This document shows, piece after piece, positions 14,938 to 24,252 of a DNA stretch of 64,000 nt. The notes under the pieces are model-generated. The model had not been told where the DNA came from and did not search any database. It saw only the letters and a list, made by a program, of their open reading frames with translations. The DNA lies in assembly GCA_016872555.1 (NCBI GenBank), contig VGZO01000002.1, positions 1 through 64,000 on the forward strand, given 5' to 3'. This DNA is from Planctomycetota bacterium (lineage in GTDB: Bacteria > Planctomycetota > Planctomycetia > Pirellulales > UBA1268). Position 1 is the first letter of the stretch. Each line of letters starts with the position of its first letter. A program made the position numbers and the translations under genes.

Positions 14938-16491
14938 TCAACCGATCGTCTTCATGTCGAGCAGGCCGTCGATCAGCGCCGAGCGCGTGTCGATCGCAGA
15001 CAGCGTGCGCTTCGCCTCCGGTCGGGAGACGATCTCGCGCAGCTTGAACATCCGCCGCCCACCCGACTGGGCGTCGTAGCTGTTGAAGGCGATCGTGTAG
15101 CGCCGCGACGGATCGACCGGCTTGCCGTCGAGGAGAAATTTCCCCGGCCGGCCGTCGGACGTGAGCACGAGGTCGAACGGCCACAGTGTCCGGTCGCTGC
15201 GCTTGTCGCCGGCATCCTCACGGACGATCTCGACGAGCTCTTCGGGCGTGAGGGCGGCGGTGACGAGGAGATTCTCGTAGGGGATCAGCTTCCAGCAGTC
15301 GGCGACCGTGAGCTTCCCGGGGGAAAGGTCGCCGGTGTCGAACGTGCCGTGAAACACGCCGTCGACCGAGTTGCCGCGCTTCGCCAGGGCGCGCTGGAAC
15401 GACTTGCACAGCAGCTGGACGACGCCGCTGCCCCTCCCCTTGCCACCGATCGACGCGGTGACCGTCGCCACCTCGCGGGCGAGCTGCTCGTCGGAGGTCG
15501 CCAGGTCGGGCCGGGCCCGGTCCATGACCGCCGGGTCGAGGGCGTAGCGGTCGTCCATCAGCAGCGTGAACGCCCGCTTGGCGACGAGCTTCCGAGAGTC
15601 GAGGTCGAACGTCAGGTCGACGCGGCCGCAGTGGATCCCGTGGTAGCTGGCCTGCGAGCAGAGGACGTCGTGGAGCGTCCAGCTCGGCTGGTCCTGGTGC
15701 GAGTGGCCGGCGAGGTAGACGTCGACCTTGCGCCCCTTGGAATCGGCCGCGGCACGGAGCACCTCGCGGACGGGGTTGGCGTAGTCGTCCTGGAACTTCC
15801 AGCCCATGTGGCCGAGGACGACGATCGCGTCGGGCCGCTCGGCGTCGATCTCGGCGAGCGACCGGACGAGCGTCGCCGCCGGATCGGCCGCCTCGATGCC
15901 GTCGAGCGTCTCGGGGGCGAGCCAGAACGGGAGCCCGGGGGTGATCAGGCCGATGAGACCGATGCGGAAGCCTCCCACTTCGCGCACCACCCACGGCCGG
16001 ACCTTCTCCCACGCACCGTCGAGCGCCCCGGCCGCCTTGCCGCCGCGCCCGACGTTGGCGGTGAGCACCGGAGCGGTCGAAGCGGCGAGGTTCGCCTGGA
16101 GGGCGTCGGGGCCCCAGTCGAAGTCGTGGTTGCCGAGCGTCCAGGCGTCGTAGCCGAGGAGGTTGAACAGTTCGAGCATCAGCTTTCCCTCGCGCTCGAG
16201 GCTCACCGCCGTGCCCTGCCAGACGTCGCCGACATCGACGGTGAGCGAGTGCGGCGACTCGCGCCGCCAGTCGCGCAGGCAACTGGCGCAGCGTGCGAAC
16301 CCGCCGACGTCGTCGAGACCGTCGTACGTGCTCGTCGGCAGGATCCGGCCGTGGAGGTCGGTGGTGTGGAACAGCGACACCGTCCGCGCCTTCCCCTGGT
16401 CGGCGAGCGCGACAGTCGTGCCCGCGGCGGAGAGCGCCGCGGCGCCGAGCAGGCGACGGCGCGGAAACGACGTGAGATTGTCGGCGGGCAT
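14938..16491 (-). CDS. Tat-exported bifunctional metallophosphatase/5'-nucleotidase
   Basis: The 517-residue protein follows an AGGTCC ribosome site. The N-terminus carries a twin-arginine signal (FPRRRLLGAAALSAAG). The metallophosphatase domain shows FHTTDLHGR, VDVGDVWQG, LGNHDFDWGPD, VLGHMGWK and LAGHSHQD. These are the Asp, Asn and His ligands of the di-metal centre. The C-terminal 5'-nucleotidase domain (from ~380) has NSVDGVFHGTFDTGDLSPGK, LIPYENLLV, and the substrate-stacking RYTIAFNSYDAQSGG. Enzymes of this family hydrolyse nucleotides or UDP-sugars in the periplasm. It is transcribed divergently from the large repeat protein, 770 nt away. Confidence 0.9.
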   Translation of the reverse strand: MPADNLTSFPRRRLLGAAALSAAGTTVALADQGKARTVSLFHTTDLHGRILPTSTYDGLDDVGGFARCASCLRDWRRESPHSLTVDVGDVWQGTAVSLEREGKLMLELFNLLGYDAWTLGNHDFDWGPDALQANLAASTAPVLTANVGRGGKAAGALDGAWEKVRPWVVREVGGFRIGLIGLITPGLPFWLAPETLDGIEAADPAATLVRSLAEIDAERPDAIVVLGHMGWKFQDDYANPVREVLRAAADSKGRKVDVYLAGHSHQDQPSWTLHDVLCSQASYHGIHCGRVDLTFDLDSRKLVAKRAFTLLMDDRYALDPAVMDRARPDLATSDEQLAREVATVTASIGGKGRGSGVVQLLCKSFQRALAKRGNSVDGVFHGTFDTGDLSPGKLTVADCWKLIPYENLLVTAALTPEELVEIVREDAGDKRSDRTLWPFDLVLTSDGRPGKFLLDGKPVDPSRRYTIAFNSYDAQSGGRRMFKLREIVSRPEAKRTLSAIDTRSALIDGLLDMKTIG

Positions 16492-17261
16492 GGTGGACCT
16501 CCGGGGGCGGCCGGCAGTGGAAAGCGGAGAGGGCAACTCGCGGACGTGGTCGCTTCGGGCCTGCGGTGGCGGCTGAGCGATTCGCGCCGCGAGCGACCGA
16601 CGTTGTAAGCCACCGGACGGCTGCCGTGCAGGGGGGAGCGCGCGACAATCACGAGCCATCGCTCGGGCGGACGTGTCGATCGCCTTCGTTGAACCGAGTG
16701 GAGCCTCGGCTCGGGCTCTGCAGAGGGGACGCCCCTCGCGCCTTTGCCCTCGCATCGACCCGCACACAGTTGCGACGGGCCGATGCGAGGGCGACGGCGG
16801 AGGGGATTCGCGGGTCCCTGGAATCGGGGAGGGATTCTGCAGGGCGCGGCGATCGCGTGCGGCAGCGCGGTGCGCCGCACGCGGCAGTCGCCGCACCGTA
16901 GCGCCGCGCGTGCGACGATTCGCCCCACCGACCTGGGGCGGATCGCTCCGCTCCCTGCGGTCGGTCAGCCCGCCGCGCGGCGCTCACGAAAGACTCACGT
17001 TCGCTCTGAAGCAGGGAAAAACAACGGTCAGCGGCCTCTCACCCGGCCGTTTCCCGTCCTTCGACCTCGATTGCTAGCAATGCTGGCACCGGAATTGCCC
17101 TGGTCGAGGGGCGTCAGTGGCGGAACGCCCCGGGCCCCGGCTCCCGGTGCGCGGATGGTCCAGGCCGGCTGATGAGGTTTCCACCGTCGCGCCCCACCGC
17201 GGAAGCGCGGTTGGTTATCGCGCCCATTCCCTGTCACGCCCACTTCCTGCACGGAGGCACC
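16492..17261. other. 770-nt divergent intergenic region with a long hairpin
   Basis: No convincing gene is seen; small frames here have no matching motif or ribosome site. It contains a strong hairpin at 16747-16791 and a 12-nt palindrome ATTGCTAGCAAT near 17073-17084. It ends with GGAGG ahead of the repeat-protein ATG. It must hold the promoters of both divergent genes. Confidence 0.5.
16747..16791. other. 45-nt hairpin
   Basis: An 11-bp perfect stem CCCTCGCATCG (16747-16757) pairs with CGATGCGAGGG (16781-16791). A second short pairing CCCG/CGGG lies just inside. It could be a regulatory or small-RNA structure. Confidence 0.45.
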
Positions 17262-20200
17262 ATGCCTTTGCCCCAGCCGCGCCCCCGGTCCATCGATCGG
17301 ACCGTCCACACCTCGCTCGACCGCGATCGCGACGCTGGACGCTCGGACGCTCGGCTTCATCGGGGCTTCGCCTCGAGGGTTCGGCATTTTCCCTCTCGAC
17401 ACACCCTCCGGCGGCTCAGGGCTGCGGCTACCGCCCGGCTCCGCGGCGCGGTCGCCGTGGCCACGAGCGTCGCGCTGGCGGTCGGCCCCGGGCCGGCCGG
17501 AATGATGGCGTCACGCGCCGTCGCGGCACCGATCTCGTTCGACGGCTCGGCAGCGTACACACAAAACTTTCAGTCGATGACCGGGGCCAACGTGGCACCG
17601 GTCACGCTCTCGGGCACGACGATGCTCGAGATCTCCACGCTCGCCCTCTCGGGATCGAGTGCCTCCGTCGCCGGCTGGTACGGCTATGGCCTCGGCACGA
17701 CGCGCGGGGGAATCACCAACGGCACGCAGACGACCGGTGCCCTCTACCAACTCGTCGACACGCAAGCGGTGCCCAACCGAGCCTTCGGGTCGCAGATGAG
17801 CGGTGGATCGACCGCGTTTTTCGGGGCCGTATTCCGCAACACGTCCGGTGCGACGATCAACAACGTCACGATCAGCTACGACGCGGTGATGAACCGCAAT
17901 CCGTCGACGACCCCAAATACCTTTCCCCTCGCGTACAGGGTGACGATGCAAAACGTCGTCACCACTGTCAATCAGTCCGGTGATGGCACGTTCAACAACT
18001 CCGCCGGCACATGGTCACCGACGACGCTCGGATTCTCGACACCGTCGGCCGGGGCCGGCACGGGCGCTCCGGGAACGCAGGCCGCGATCAACCCGCTGTT
18101 CACGATCGGAACGCGGACCGGGAACCTCACGGGACTGAACTGGGCCGCCGACTCGTACCTCTACCTCCGCTGGACCGATAGCGACGAGGGGGGCAATGAT
18201 GCCAGTGCAGGCGTTGACAACTTCTCGCTTTCCCTCCTCCAGGCGCAGTCACTGACCTGGAACATCGCCGGGGGGGGCACCTGGGACACGACGACCGCCA
18301 ACTTCACCAACGGCTCGACGAGCGTGCCTTTCTCGAATGGCGACCAGGTGACGTTTGCCAACGCGGCCGGGGGTACGATCGCGCTCGCCGGAGCGCTCGC
18401 CCCCAGCACGGTCACCGTCTCGGCCACCGCCGGCACCTACACGTTCAGCGGCCCGACCGCCGCCGACAAGATCACCGGGGCGACTGGGCTTACCAAGAGC
18501 GGCGGCGGCACGCTCGTGCTTACCAGTGCCAACGATTATGCCGGTGGGACGACGATCGCCGGCGGCGTCGTGCAGATCTCGGCCGCTGACCAACTCGGCA
18601 GCGGCGCCGTCACGCTCGGGGGAGGCACGCTGCGCTCGGGAGCCGCGACGGCGCTGACGCTCACAAGCGCGATCACCGTCGGCAGCGCGGGGGGCACGAT
18701 CGACACCGGTGCGCAGAATCTTCAGATCGGTGCGTTGACCAGTTCCGGCGTCCTGACGAAGACCGGGGCCGGCACGCTGACCGTGGCCGGTGCGATCACC
18801 AGCGGCGCGGGCACAGGATTCATGGTGGCCGAGAGCGACCTCGTTCTCGGGTCGGGGCCGACGGCCAGCGGGGTCTACAACATCGGTGCCAACTCGGCGC
18901 TCACCGGCAACCTCGTCCTCTCCGGCACGCAGCGGCTCAATGTCAATGACGGGGCCACGATCTCGGGCTCCGGAAAGATCCAGCTCCCGACGTCGGGCGC
19001 GCTGATTTCAAACCTCAGCGGCAACGTCGGCGGCACGGTCTCCGCCGGGATCGCGGCGAACTCCACCGGGCAGGCCTTCACCCCCGGCGCGTGGACCGGG
19101 GCGACCTACACGGCGGGATCGTTCCAGACCACGGTCGGCGCCACCGCCGGCGGATCGCTCACCGTCACCGGCATCATCAGCGGTGACACCGACGTCGACC
19201 TGTCCAATAGCTCGGCCAGCGGCGGCGGCACCGGCCTGCTCGTGCTCGGCGCCCCGAACACCTACACCGGCAACACCACGGTCAACGCCAACACGCCGGC
19301 GTTCTCCACCGCCAGCATCCGCCTCGGCGTCGCCAACGCCCTGCCGACGGCGACGGGAATCGTCGTCGGCACGAAGACTGGCCTCGGGGCGGCCGTCCTC
19401 GACCTCAACGGCTTCGGCCAGCAGGTGGCCTATCTCGCTGACGGCCCGACTGCGACGGTCGGCGCGACAAAGAACCTCACGATCCGCAACGACGGCGCGT
19501 CCGATGCGACGCTGCGGATCGGTGGCTCGGTCACGCCCGGCGCGGCGTTCGGCGGCGTGATCGGCACCGGCGTGACCAACAAGATCAACGTCGTCAAGTC
19601 GGGCGGGAACACCCAGACGCTCTCCGGGGCGAACACCTACACCGGCAGCACGACGGTCGAAGCGGGCACGCTGGCCCTGACAGGAGCCGGGGCGATCAAC
19701 GCCTCGCCGACGATCACCGTCGCCGCCGGCGCCACGTTCGACGTGGCGGCCGTCGCCAGTGGCTACGCCGTCGCCAATGGCCAGTCGCTCGGCGGCAGCG
19801 GCACGGTCGTCGGCGCGACGACGATCACCGCTGGCGCGCGCGTCGCCCCTGGACCGGGAATCGCGACATTCACGATGGGCGATCTCACGCTCGGTGCCGG
19901 TGGTGCCTACGACTTCCAATTGTTCGACGCCACCGGCGGCGCCGGCACCGGCTGGGATCTGATCACGGCGGGCACGGTCGGCCTTCCGTCGGCGCCGGCG
20001 TTCACGATCAATCTCGCGAGTGCGGCGTCGGCCGGCGGCGCGGCGGGCAGCGCGATCAACTTCAATAGCGCCGTGACGTCGTCGTGGCGGATTCTCGCCG
20101 CCTCGGCCCTCTCCGGGGTGTTCAACGCCGCGAATTTCTCGGTCAACACGGCAGGCTTCGCCAACGCCCTCGGCGGCGGCACGTTCTCCGTCAGTGACAC

Positions 20201-22634
20201 CGGTGCCGACGGCACCGGTCTGTACCTCGTGTTCAATCCGGGGGCAGGCCTGGAATGGGTCGGCGGAGATGGCACTTGGTCGTCCTCCGGCGGTACCAAC
20301 TGGTCCGGGGGAGGCTGGGATCCGGCGAAGACCGCGGTTTTCAATTCCCCGGCGGGAACCGTGACGGTCGACGGCGGCGGTGTGAACGCGGACAAGGGGA
20401 TCTCGTTCAACGCCAATGGCTATACCGTCACGGGTGGGGCCCTCACGCTCGGTGGCCCGACGTCTGTCGCCAACACGATCACCGTCGCCAGCGGTTCGGC
20501 GACCGTGCTGTCCGACGTGACGGCGGTGAACGGCATCACGAAGTCCGGTGCCGGGACGCTCGTCATCGGTGGCGTCATCGAGGCGGCCGGCGGGATCGTG
20601 GTGTCGTCCGGCGCTGTGCAGGTCGGCAATGGCGGCAGCGGCGGCGGGCTCGGCGCGACGACCGCGGTCACGCTCGGTGACGGTACGGCGCTTACGGTCA
20701 ACCGCACGGTCGCGACGGCGCTCGACGGTGCGCTCGGCGGCGGTAGCGGCACGGTCTCCACGGTGGGTGCCGACCTGACGCTCAGCGGCCCGATCGACGG
20801 CGGACTCACGCTGCTCAACCCTGGGGCGGCGACGCTCACCGCTGCCGGGACTGTCGCCGGCTCCGTGAAGATCACCAACTCGGGACCGGGCACGATCGCC
20901 CTCACCGGCCCGAGCGTGACCACGACAGGCGCCGTCACCGCCAGCGGCGGCACGATCCGGTTCGGTGATGCCGGGCTCGGATCCGGGGCGGTGGCCGTGT
21001 CGAACAACGCCGCGCTGCTGTTCGACGGGACGGCGCCGAAGTCGATCTCCAATCCGATCACGATCGACGCCAGCGGCGGCACGGTCGCCGTCACCGCCGG
21101 AGATACCCTCGCGCTGGCGGGGACCGTGACCCGCAATGGCCTGCTCACCAAGGCGGGCGACGGTACGCTCTCGCTACCGACGCTGCCGACGACGAACCTT
21201 TCGATCGCCGCCGGCACGCTCGCCGTCTCGGCGACGGCGACGCAGACGTTCAACGCCGACCTCGGCGACCTGTTCGACGGCGGCAAGCTCGCGTTCACCG
21301 GCGCCGGCACGCGTGTCAATCTCAACGTGTCGCAGACGGGGTCGGGGGCGATCGTGTTCACGCAGCCGGGCCAGTCGCTCGCCCAGACCGGCTCAGGGCT
21401 CAACGCGACGGTCAGCAATCCGATCGAGCTGGCCCTCGCCAGCGGTGCGCTCAACGTCGGCACCACCAGCGGCAACACGCTGGTGCTCAATGGCCCGATC
21501 ACCGGCTCCGGAAACGTCAACCTCGCCGTCGGCAGTGCCGGTGGCGCCGGGACCACGGTTCTCGCCGCGAAGAGCACGTTCACCGGCAACGTCACGGTCA
21601 ACAGTTCCGTCTCGACCGGCGTCCACCGCCTCGGGGTCGACGACGCCCTGCCGGCGACCGCCACCGTCACCTTCGGGTCGACCGCGGGCGCGATCGATCT
21701 GGCCGGTTTCGACCAGACGATCGCCGGTTTGGCAGGGACGGCCGCCGGCGTCGCCGGGATCGTCAACTCGTCGTCCGCGGACGTGTCGCGGCTGACGATC
21801 AACGGCGCCGGCAACACCTCCTACGCCGGCCCGATCGGCACCGTCGGCAAGGCGGCGATGGAGCTGGTGAAGAATGGAGCCGGGATCCAGACTCTGTCCG
21901 GCTCCAACGGCTACACCGGTCCGACGCGGATCCTCGGCGGCACGCTCGCGCTGGCCGGGGGCGGGTCGATCGCGGGCTCGCCGTTGATCGACGTCCGGTC
22001 GGGAGCGACGTTCGACGTGGCGGGGCTGACGGCACCCTTCGCACTCGCCGCCGGTCAGACGCTCGCCGGCAACGGTGCGGTGACCGGCGCCGCCCTGCTC
22101 GGCGGCGGGACCGTGTCGCCCGGTGTGGCGGGCAGCTCCGGCGGCATCGGCAGCCTGTCGATGGCGGAGACCACGCTCGGCAACGGCACGTTCGCCCTGC
22201 AGATGACCAGCGCGACGGCGGGCGCCGGCATCGGCTGGGATCTGCTCCAGACGACTTCGCTCACGCTGCCCGGTGACGGGCAGTCGTTCGCGATCGACCT
22301 GTCGAGTGTCCTCGGCGACGGCACGGCTGGTCCGGCAGCCGGCTTCGATCCGGCGACCGCCGGTTCGTGGCGAATCATCGCCGCCACGTCGCTGTCGGGG
22401 GCGTTCGTGCCCACACGATTCACGGTGAACAGCGGCGGTTTCGCCAATTCGCTCGCCGGCGGAAGTTTCTCGGTCTCCGACTCCGGGACCGACGGCACGG
22501 GGCTCTACCTGACGTTCACGCCGGTGCCCGAACCGTCGACACTCGCGCTGCTCGCGATCGGTGCCGGTCTGGCCGGATGGCGGATCCGGCGGAGGAAGCG
22601 GGCCACGGGGCCCGAGGGCCGTCGTTCCGCCTGA
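17262..22634 (+). CDS. Giant autotransporter-type beta-strand-repeat protein with PEP-CTERM
   Basis: The ATG at 17262 has GGAGG upstream and gives 1790 residues. A long basic leader (~75 residues) precedes a hydrophobic stretch (AVAVATSVALAVGPGPAG) and an AVAA cleavage-like site. After ~260 residues of a PEP-CTERM-type jelly-roll domain come many autotransporter-associated beta-strand repeats (GTLVLTSANDYAGGTTIAGG, QTLSGANTYTGSTTVEAG, TLSGSNGYTGPTRILGG). They are arranged in two tandem modules, each starting LTW/LEW..GGGTW and ending FSVSDxGxDGTGLYL. There is no beta-barrel translocator; instead the C-terminus is VPEPSTLALLAIG plus RRRKR, a PEP-CTERM sorting signal. It is a probable surface adhesin or structural protein. 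Confidence 0.88.
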   Translation: MPLPQPRPRSIDRTVHTSLDRDRDAGRSDARLHRGFASRVRHFPSRHTLRRLRAAATARLRGAVAVATSVALAVGPGPAGMMASRAVAAPISFDGSAAYTQNFQSMTGANVAPVTLSGTTMLEISTLALSGSSASVAGWYGYGLGTTRGGITNGTQTTGALYQLVDTQAVPNRAFGSQMSGGSTAFFGAVFRNTSGATINNVTISYDAVMNRNPSTTPNTFPLAYRVTMQNVVTTVNQSGDGTFNNSAGTWSPTTLGFSTPSAGAGTGAPGTQAAINPLFTIGTRTGNLTGLNWAADSYLYLRWTDSDEGGNDASAGVDNFSLSLLQAQSLTWNIAGGGTWDTTTANFTNGSTSVPFSNGDQVTFANAAGGTIALAGALAPSTVTVSATAGTYTFSGPTAADKITGATGLTKSGGGTLVLTSANDYAGGTTIAGGVVQISAADQLGSGAVTLGGGTLRSGAATALTLTSAITVGSAGGTIDTGAQNLQIGALTSSGVLTKTGAGTLTVAGAITSGAGTGFMVAESDLVLGSGPTASGVYNIGANSALTGNLVLSGTQRLNVNDGATISGSGKIQLPTSGALISNLSGNVGGTVSAGIAANSTGQAFTPGAWTGATYTAGSFQTTVGATAGGSLTVTGIISGDTDVDLSNSSASGGGTGLLVLGAPNTYTGNTTVNANTPAFSTASIRLGVANALPTATGIVVGTKTGLGAAVLDLNGFGQQVAYLADGPTATVGATKNLTIRNDGASDATLRIGGSVTPGAAFGGVIGTGVTNKINVVKSGGNTQTLSGANTYTGSTTVEAGTLALTGAGAINASPTITVAAGATFDVAAVASGYAVANGQSLGGSGTVVGATTITAGARVAPGPGIATFTMGDLTLGAGGAYDFQLFDATGGAGTGWDLITAGTVGLPSAPAFTINLASAASAGGAAGSAINFNSAVTSSWRILAASALSGVFNAANFSVNTAGFANALGGGTFSVSDTGADGTGLYLVFNPGAGLEWVGGDGTWSSSGGTNWSGGGWDPAKTAVFNSPAGTVTVDGGGVNADKGISFNANGYTVTGGALTLGGPTSVANTITVASGSATVLSDVTAVNGITKSGAGTLVIGGVIEAAGGIVVSSGAVQVGNGGSGGGLGATTAVTLGDGTALTVNRTVATALDGALGGGSGTVSTVGADLTLSGPIDGGLTLLNPGAATLTAAGTVAGSVKITNSGPGTIALTGPSVTTTGAVTASGGTIRFGDAGLGSGAVAVSNNAALLFDGTAPKSISNPITIDASGGTVAVTAGDTLALAGTVTRNGLLTKAGDGTLSLPTLPTTNLSIAAGTLAVSATATQTFNADLGDLFDGGKLAFTGAGTRVNLNVSQTGSGAIVFTQPGQSLAQTGSGLNATVSNPIELALASGALNVGTTSGNTLVLNGPITGSGNVNLAVGSAGGAGTTVLAAKSTFTGNVTVNSSVSTGVHRLGVDDALPATATVTFGSTAGAIDLAGFDQTIAGLAGTAAGVAGIVNSSSADVSRLTINGAGNTSYAGPIGTVGKAAMELVKNGAGIQTLSGSNGYTGPTRILGGTLALAGGGSIAGSPLIDVRSGATFDVAGLTAPFALAAGQTLAGNGAVTGAALLGGGTVSPGVAGSSGGIGSLSMAETTLGNGTFALQMTSATAGAGIGWDLLQTTSLTLPGDGQSFAIDLSSVLGDGTAGPAAGFDPATAGSWRIIAATSLSGAFVPTRFTVNSGGFANSLAGGSFSVSDSGTDGTGLYLTFTPVPEPSTLALLAIGAGLAGWRIRRRKRATGPEGRRSA

Positions 22635-22810
22635 CCTTGCGGCGTCGTGCCGGTTGATTGATTCCCTTGGCAACCCTCATAGATTGAGTGGACTGCCGGA
22701 AGACTGGGCGTCCCCCCCGACAAGGCTTTCCTACTGGAGCGGCTCAGACCCGTTTTCCGTCGTTCCTCCGTTCAGTCGCTCATCCCGATCATCTATCCCG
22801 GAGATTGGTC

Positions 22811-23818
22811 ATGTCCCGCCGCCGCGGCTTCACGCTGGTGGAACTGCTCGTCGTCATCGCGATCATCGGCACGCTCGTCGGACTGCTCCTGCCTGCGGTC
22901 CAGGCGGCCCGTGAGGCGGCCCGGCGCAGCTCGTGCCAGAACAGCATCAAGCAACTCGCCCTCGGGACGATCAATTTCGAGAACAGCCGACGCAAGCTGC
23001 CCCCGGGATACACGCAGGAACGGATTCCCGCCCCGAGCGGTGCGTTTCAGGGACACTCGGTCTTCTACTACCTGCTGCCGTACATCGAGGAGAGCAACCT
23101 GTTCAGTTCGATGGACGCGAAGGTCCCGCTCAACAACCGGGCGACGACTCCGACGGCAGGCAAGGCAGCCGCCGTCGTGCCGACGTTTCTCTGCCCCAGT
23201 GACCTGCTCCCCAACGTCCCGATCCCTTACCCCTCCTCCGGCACGCCCACCCAGTACGACGGCGGCGTGAGCTACAAGGCCAACGGTGGCTCGCGGCCGA
23301 TCTTCGCGACGTCGAGCACCAACGACGGCGTCTTCATGTGCTTCGGCGGTGCCGCGCGGAAGGCAACCTCGGCTCCAGGAGGCATCGAGGTCCGGCTCAA
23401 GGACATCACCGACGGCACGTCGAAGACGGTGATGTTCGGTGAACGATTCCACAAGGATGCCAATTTCGACACGTTCACCACCGCCGGATGGAACAGCGGG
23501 AGCACGATCGTCAGCTGGGCGCGGTGGTACCCGGCCGGCGGCGACAACGGCCTCGGCAACCTCATGGGAGGCGCTTTCGCTCCGATCGGCTACGTGACGC
23601 CGTGGCTACACGGCGGCGCGGGTGCTCCGAGCTCGCAGGGCGCCTGGTTCACGTTCCAGGACCAGCGGCTGTCGGCGTTCGGCAGCGGTCATCCCGGCGG
23701 TGCCAACTTCGCCCAGTGCGACGGGTCGGTCCGGTTCATGAGCAACGACATGGCCCAGTCTCTCCTCGCGCTGTGGTGCCAGCGCGCCGACGGCCAGGTT
23801 TTTTCCAACGACCAATGA
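22811..23818 (+). CDS. DUF1559 type-IV-pilin-like protein
   Basis: The 335-residue protein begins MSRRRGFTLVELLVVIAIIG, the prepilin N-methylation and cleavage site after Gly6-Phe7 with its hydrophobic helix. A PAVQAAREAARRSSCQNSIK segment follows, diagnostic of planctomycete DUF1559 proteins. The C-terminus has the family's H-X9-DG motif (GHPGGANFAQCDGSVRFM). Many paralogues of this family typically occur per planctomycete genome; the role is unknown, probably pseudopilin-like at the envelope. GGAGATT precedes the ATG. It overlaps the start of a lipoprotein gene. Confidence 0.95.
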   Translation: MSRRRGFTLVELLVVIAIIGTLVGLLLPAVQAAREAARRSSCQNSIKQLALGTINFENSRRKLPPGYTQERIPAPSGAFQGHSVFYYLLPYIEESNLFSSMDAKVPLNNRATTPTAGKAAAVVPTFLCPSDLLPNVPIPYPSSGTPTQYDGGVSYKANGGSRPIFATSSTNDGVFMCFGGAARKATSAPGGIEVRLKDITDGTSKTVMFGERFHKDANFDTFTTAGWNSGSTIVSWARWYPAGGDNGLGNLMGGAFAPIGYVTPWLHGGAGAPSSQGAWFTFQDQRLSAFGSGHPGGANFAQCDGSVRFMSNDMAQSLLALWCQRADGQVFSNDQ

Positions 23819-24252
23819 GAAGTCCGATGGCGTGCTTCCGCCCCGTGCCGCGCGTGGTCGCCCTGTGCGCCATCGCGCTGGCCGGCTGCAAGCCCCAGGT
23901 CAAGCTCGTGCCGGCGACCGGCACGTTCACGATCGGCGGCAAGCCGGCCGGCAACATCACCCTCCAGTTCATGCCCGACACGATGCAGGGCAACGCCGGG
24001 CCGACGAGCTACGCGACGACCGACGCGGAGGGGAAGTTCACGCTGCACACCTATGACAACCGCGAGGGGGCGGTGCCCGGCGCCCACGTGGTGACGCTCG
24101 TCGACCTCGACGAGGAACGCCCCGCCCAGGGGAGCGCACCGACCCGGGCACCCCGGCTCGACGCCAAGTATTCGATGGCCGCGTCGGCGCCACGGGTCAC
24201 CGTCGGGGAAGGACAGCCGCTGGCCATCGACGTGCCACCACCGGGGCGCTGA
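23815..24252 (+). CDS. Lipoprotein downstream of DUF1559 gene
   Basis: From the ATG at 23815 (overlapping the previous stop as ATGA) the product has 145 residues; ATG 23827 is an alternative. Its signal peptide ends in a lipobox LAGC. The mature part is a single beta-sandwich: VPATGTFTIGGKPAGNITLQ, then DAEGKFTLHTYDNREGAVPG and AHVVTLVDLD. It resembles the transthyretin-like or carboxypeptidase-regulatory lipoproteins that regularly follow DUF1559 genes in planctomycetes. No enzymatic motif is seen. Its last 56 nt overlap the convergent lipase-like gene. Confidence 0.82.
   Translation: MRSPMACFRPVPRVVALCAIALAGCKPQVKLVPATGTFTIGGKPAGNITLQFMPDTMQGNAGPTSYATTDAEGKFTLHTYDNREGAVPGAHVVTLVDLDEERPAQGSAPTRAPRLDAKYSMAASAPRVTVGEGQPLAIDVPPPGR

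Noticed and set aside
12947-15079. 710-codon + strand frame opposite the PEP-CTERM exported enzyme
   Set aside because: It is composed mostly of Arg, Gly and Glu, while the minus strand has a signal peptide, catalytic motifs and sorting signal.
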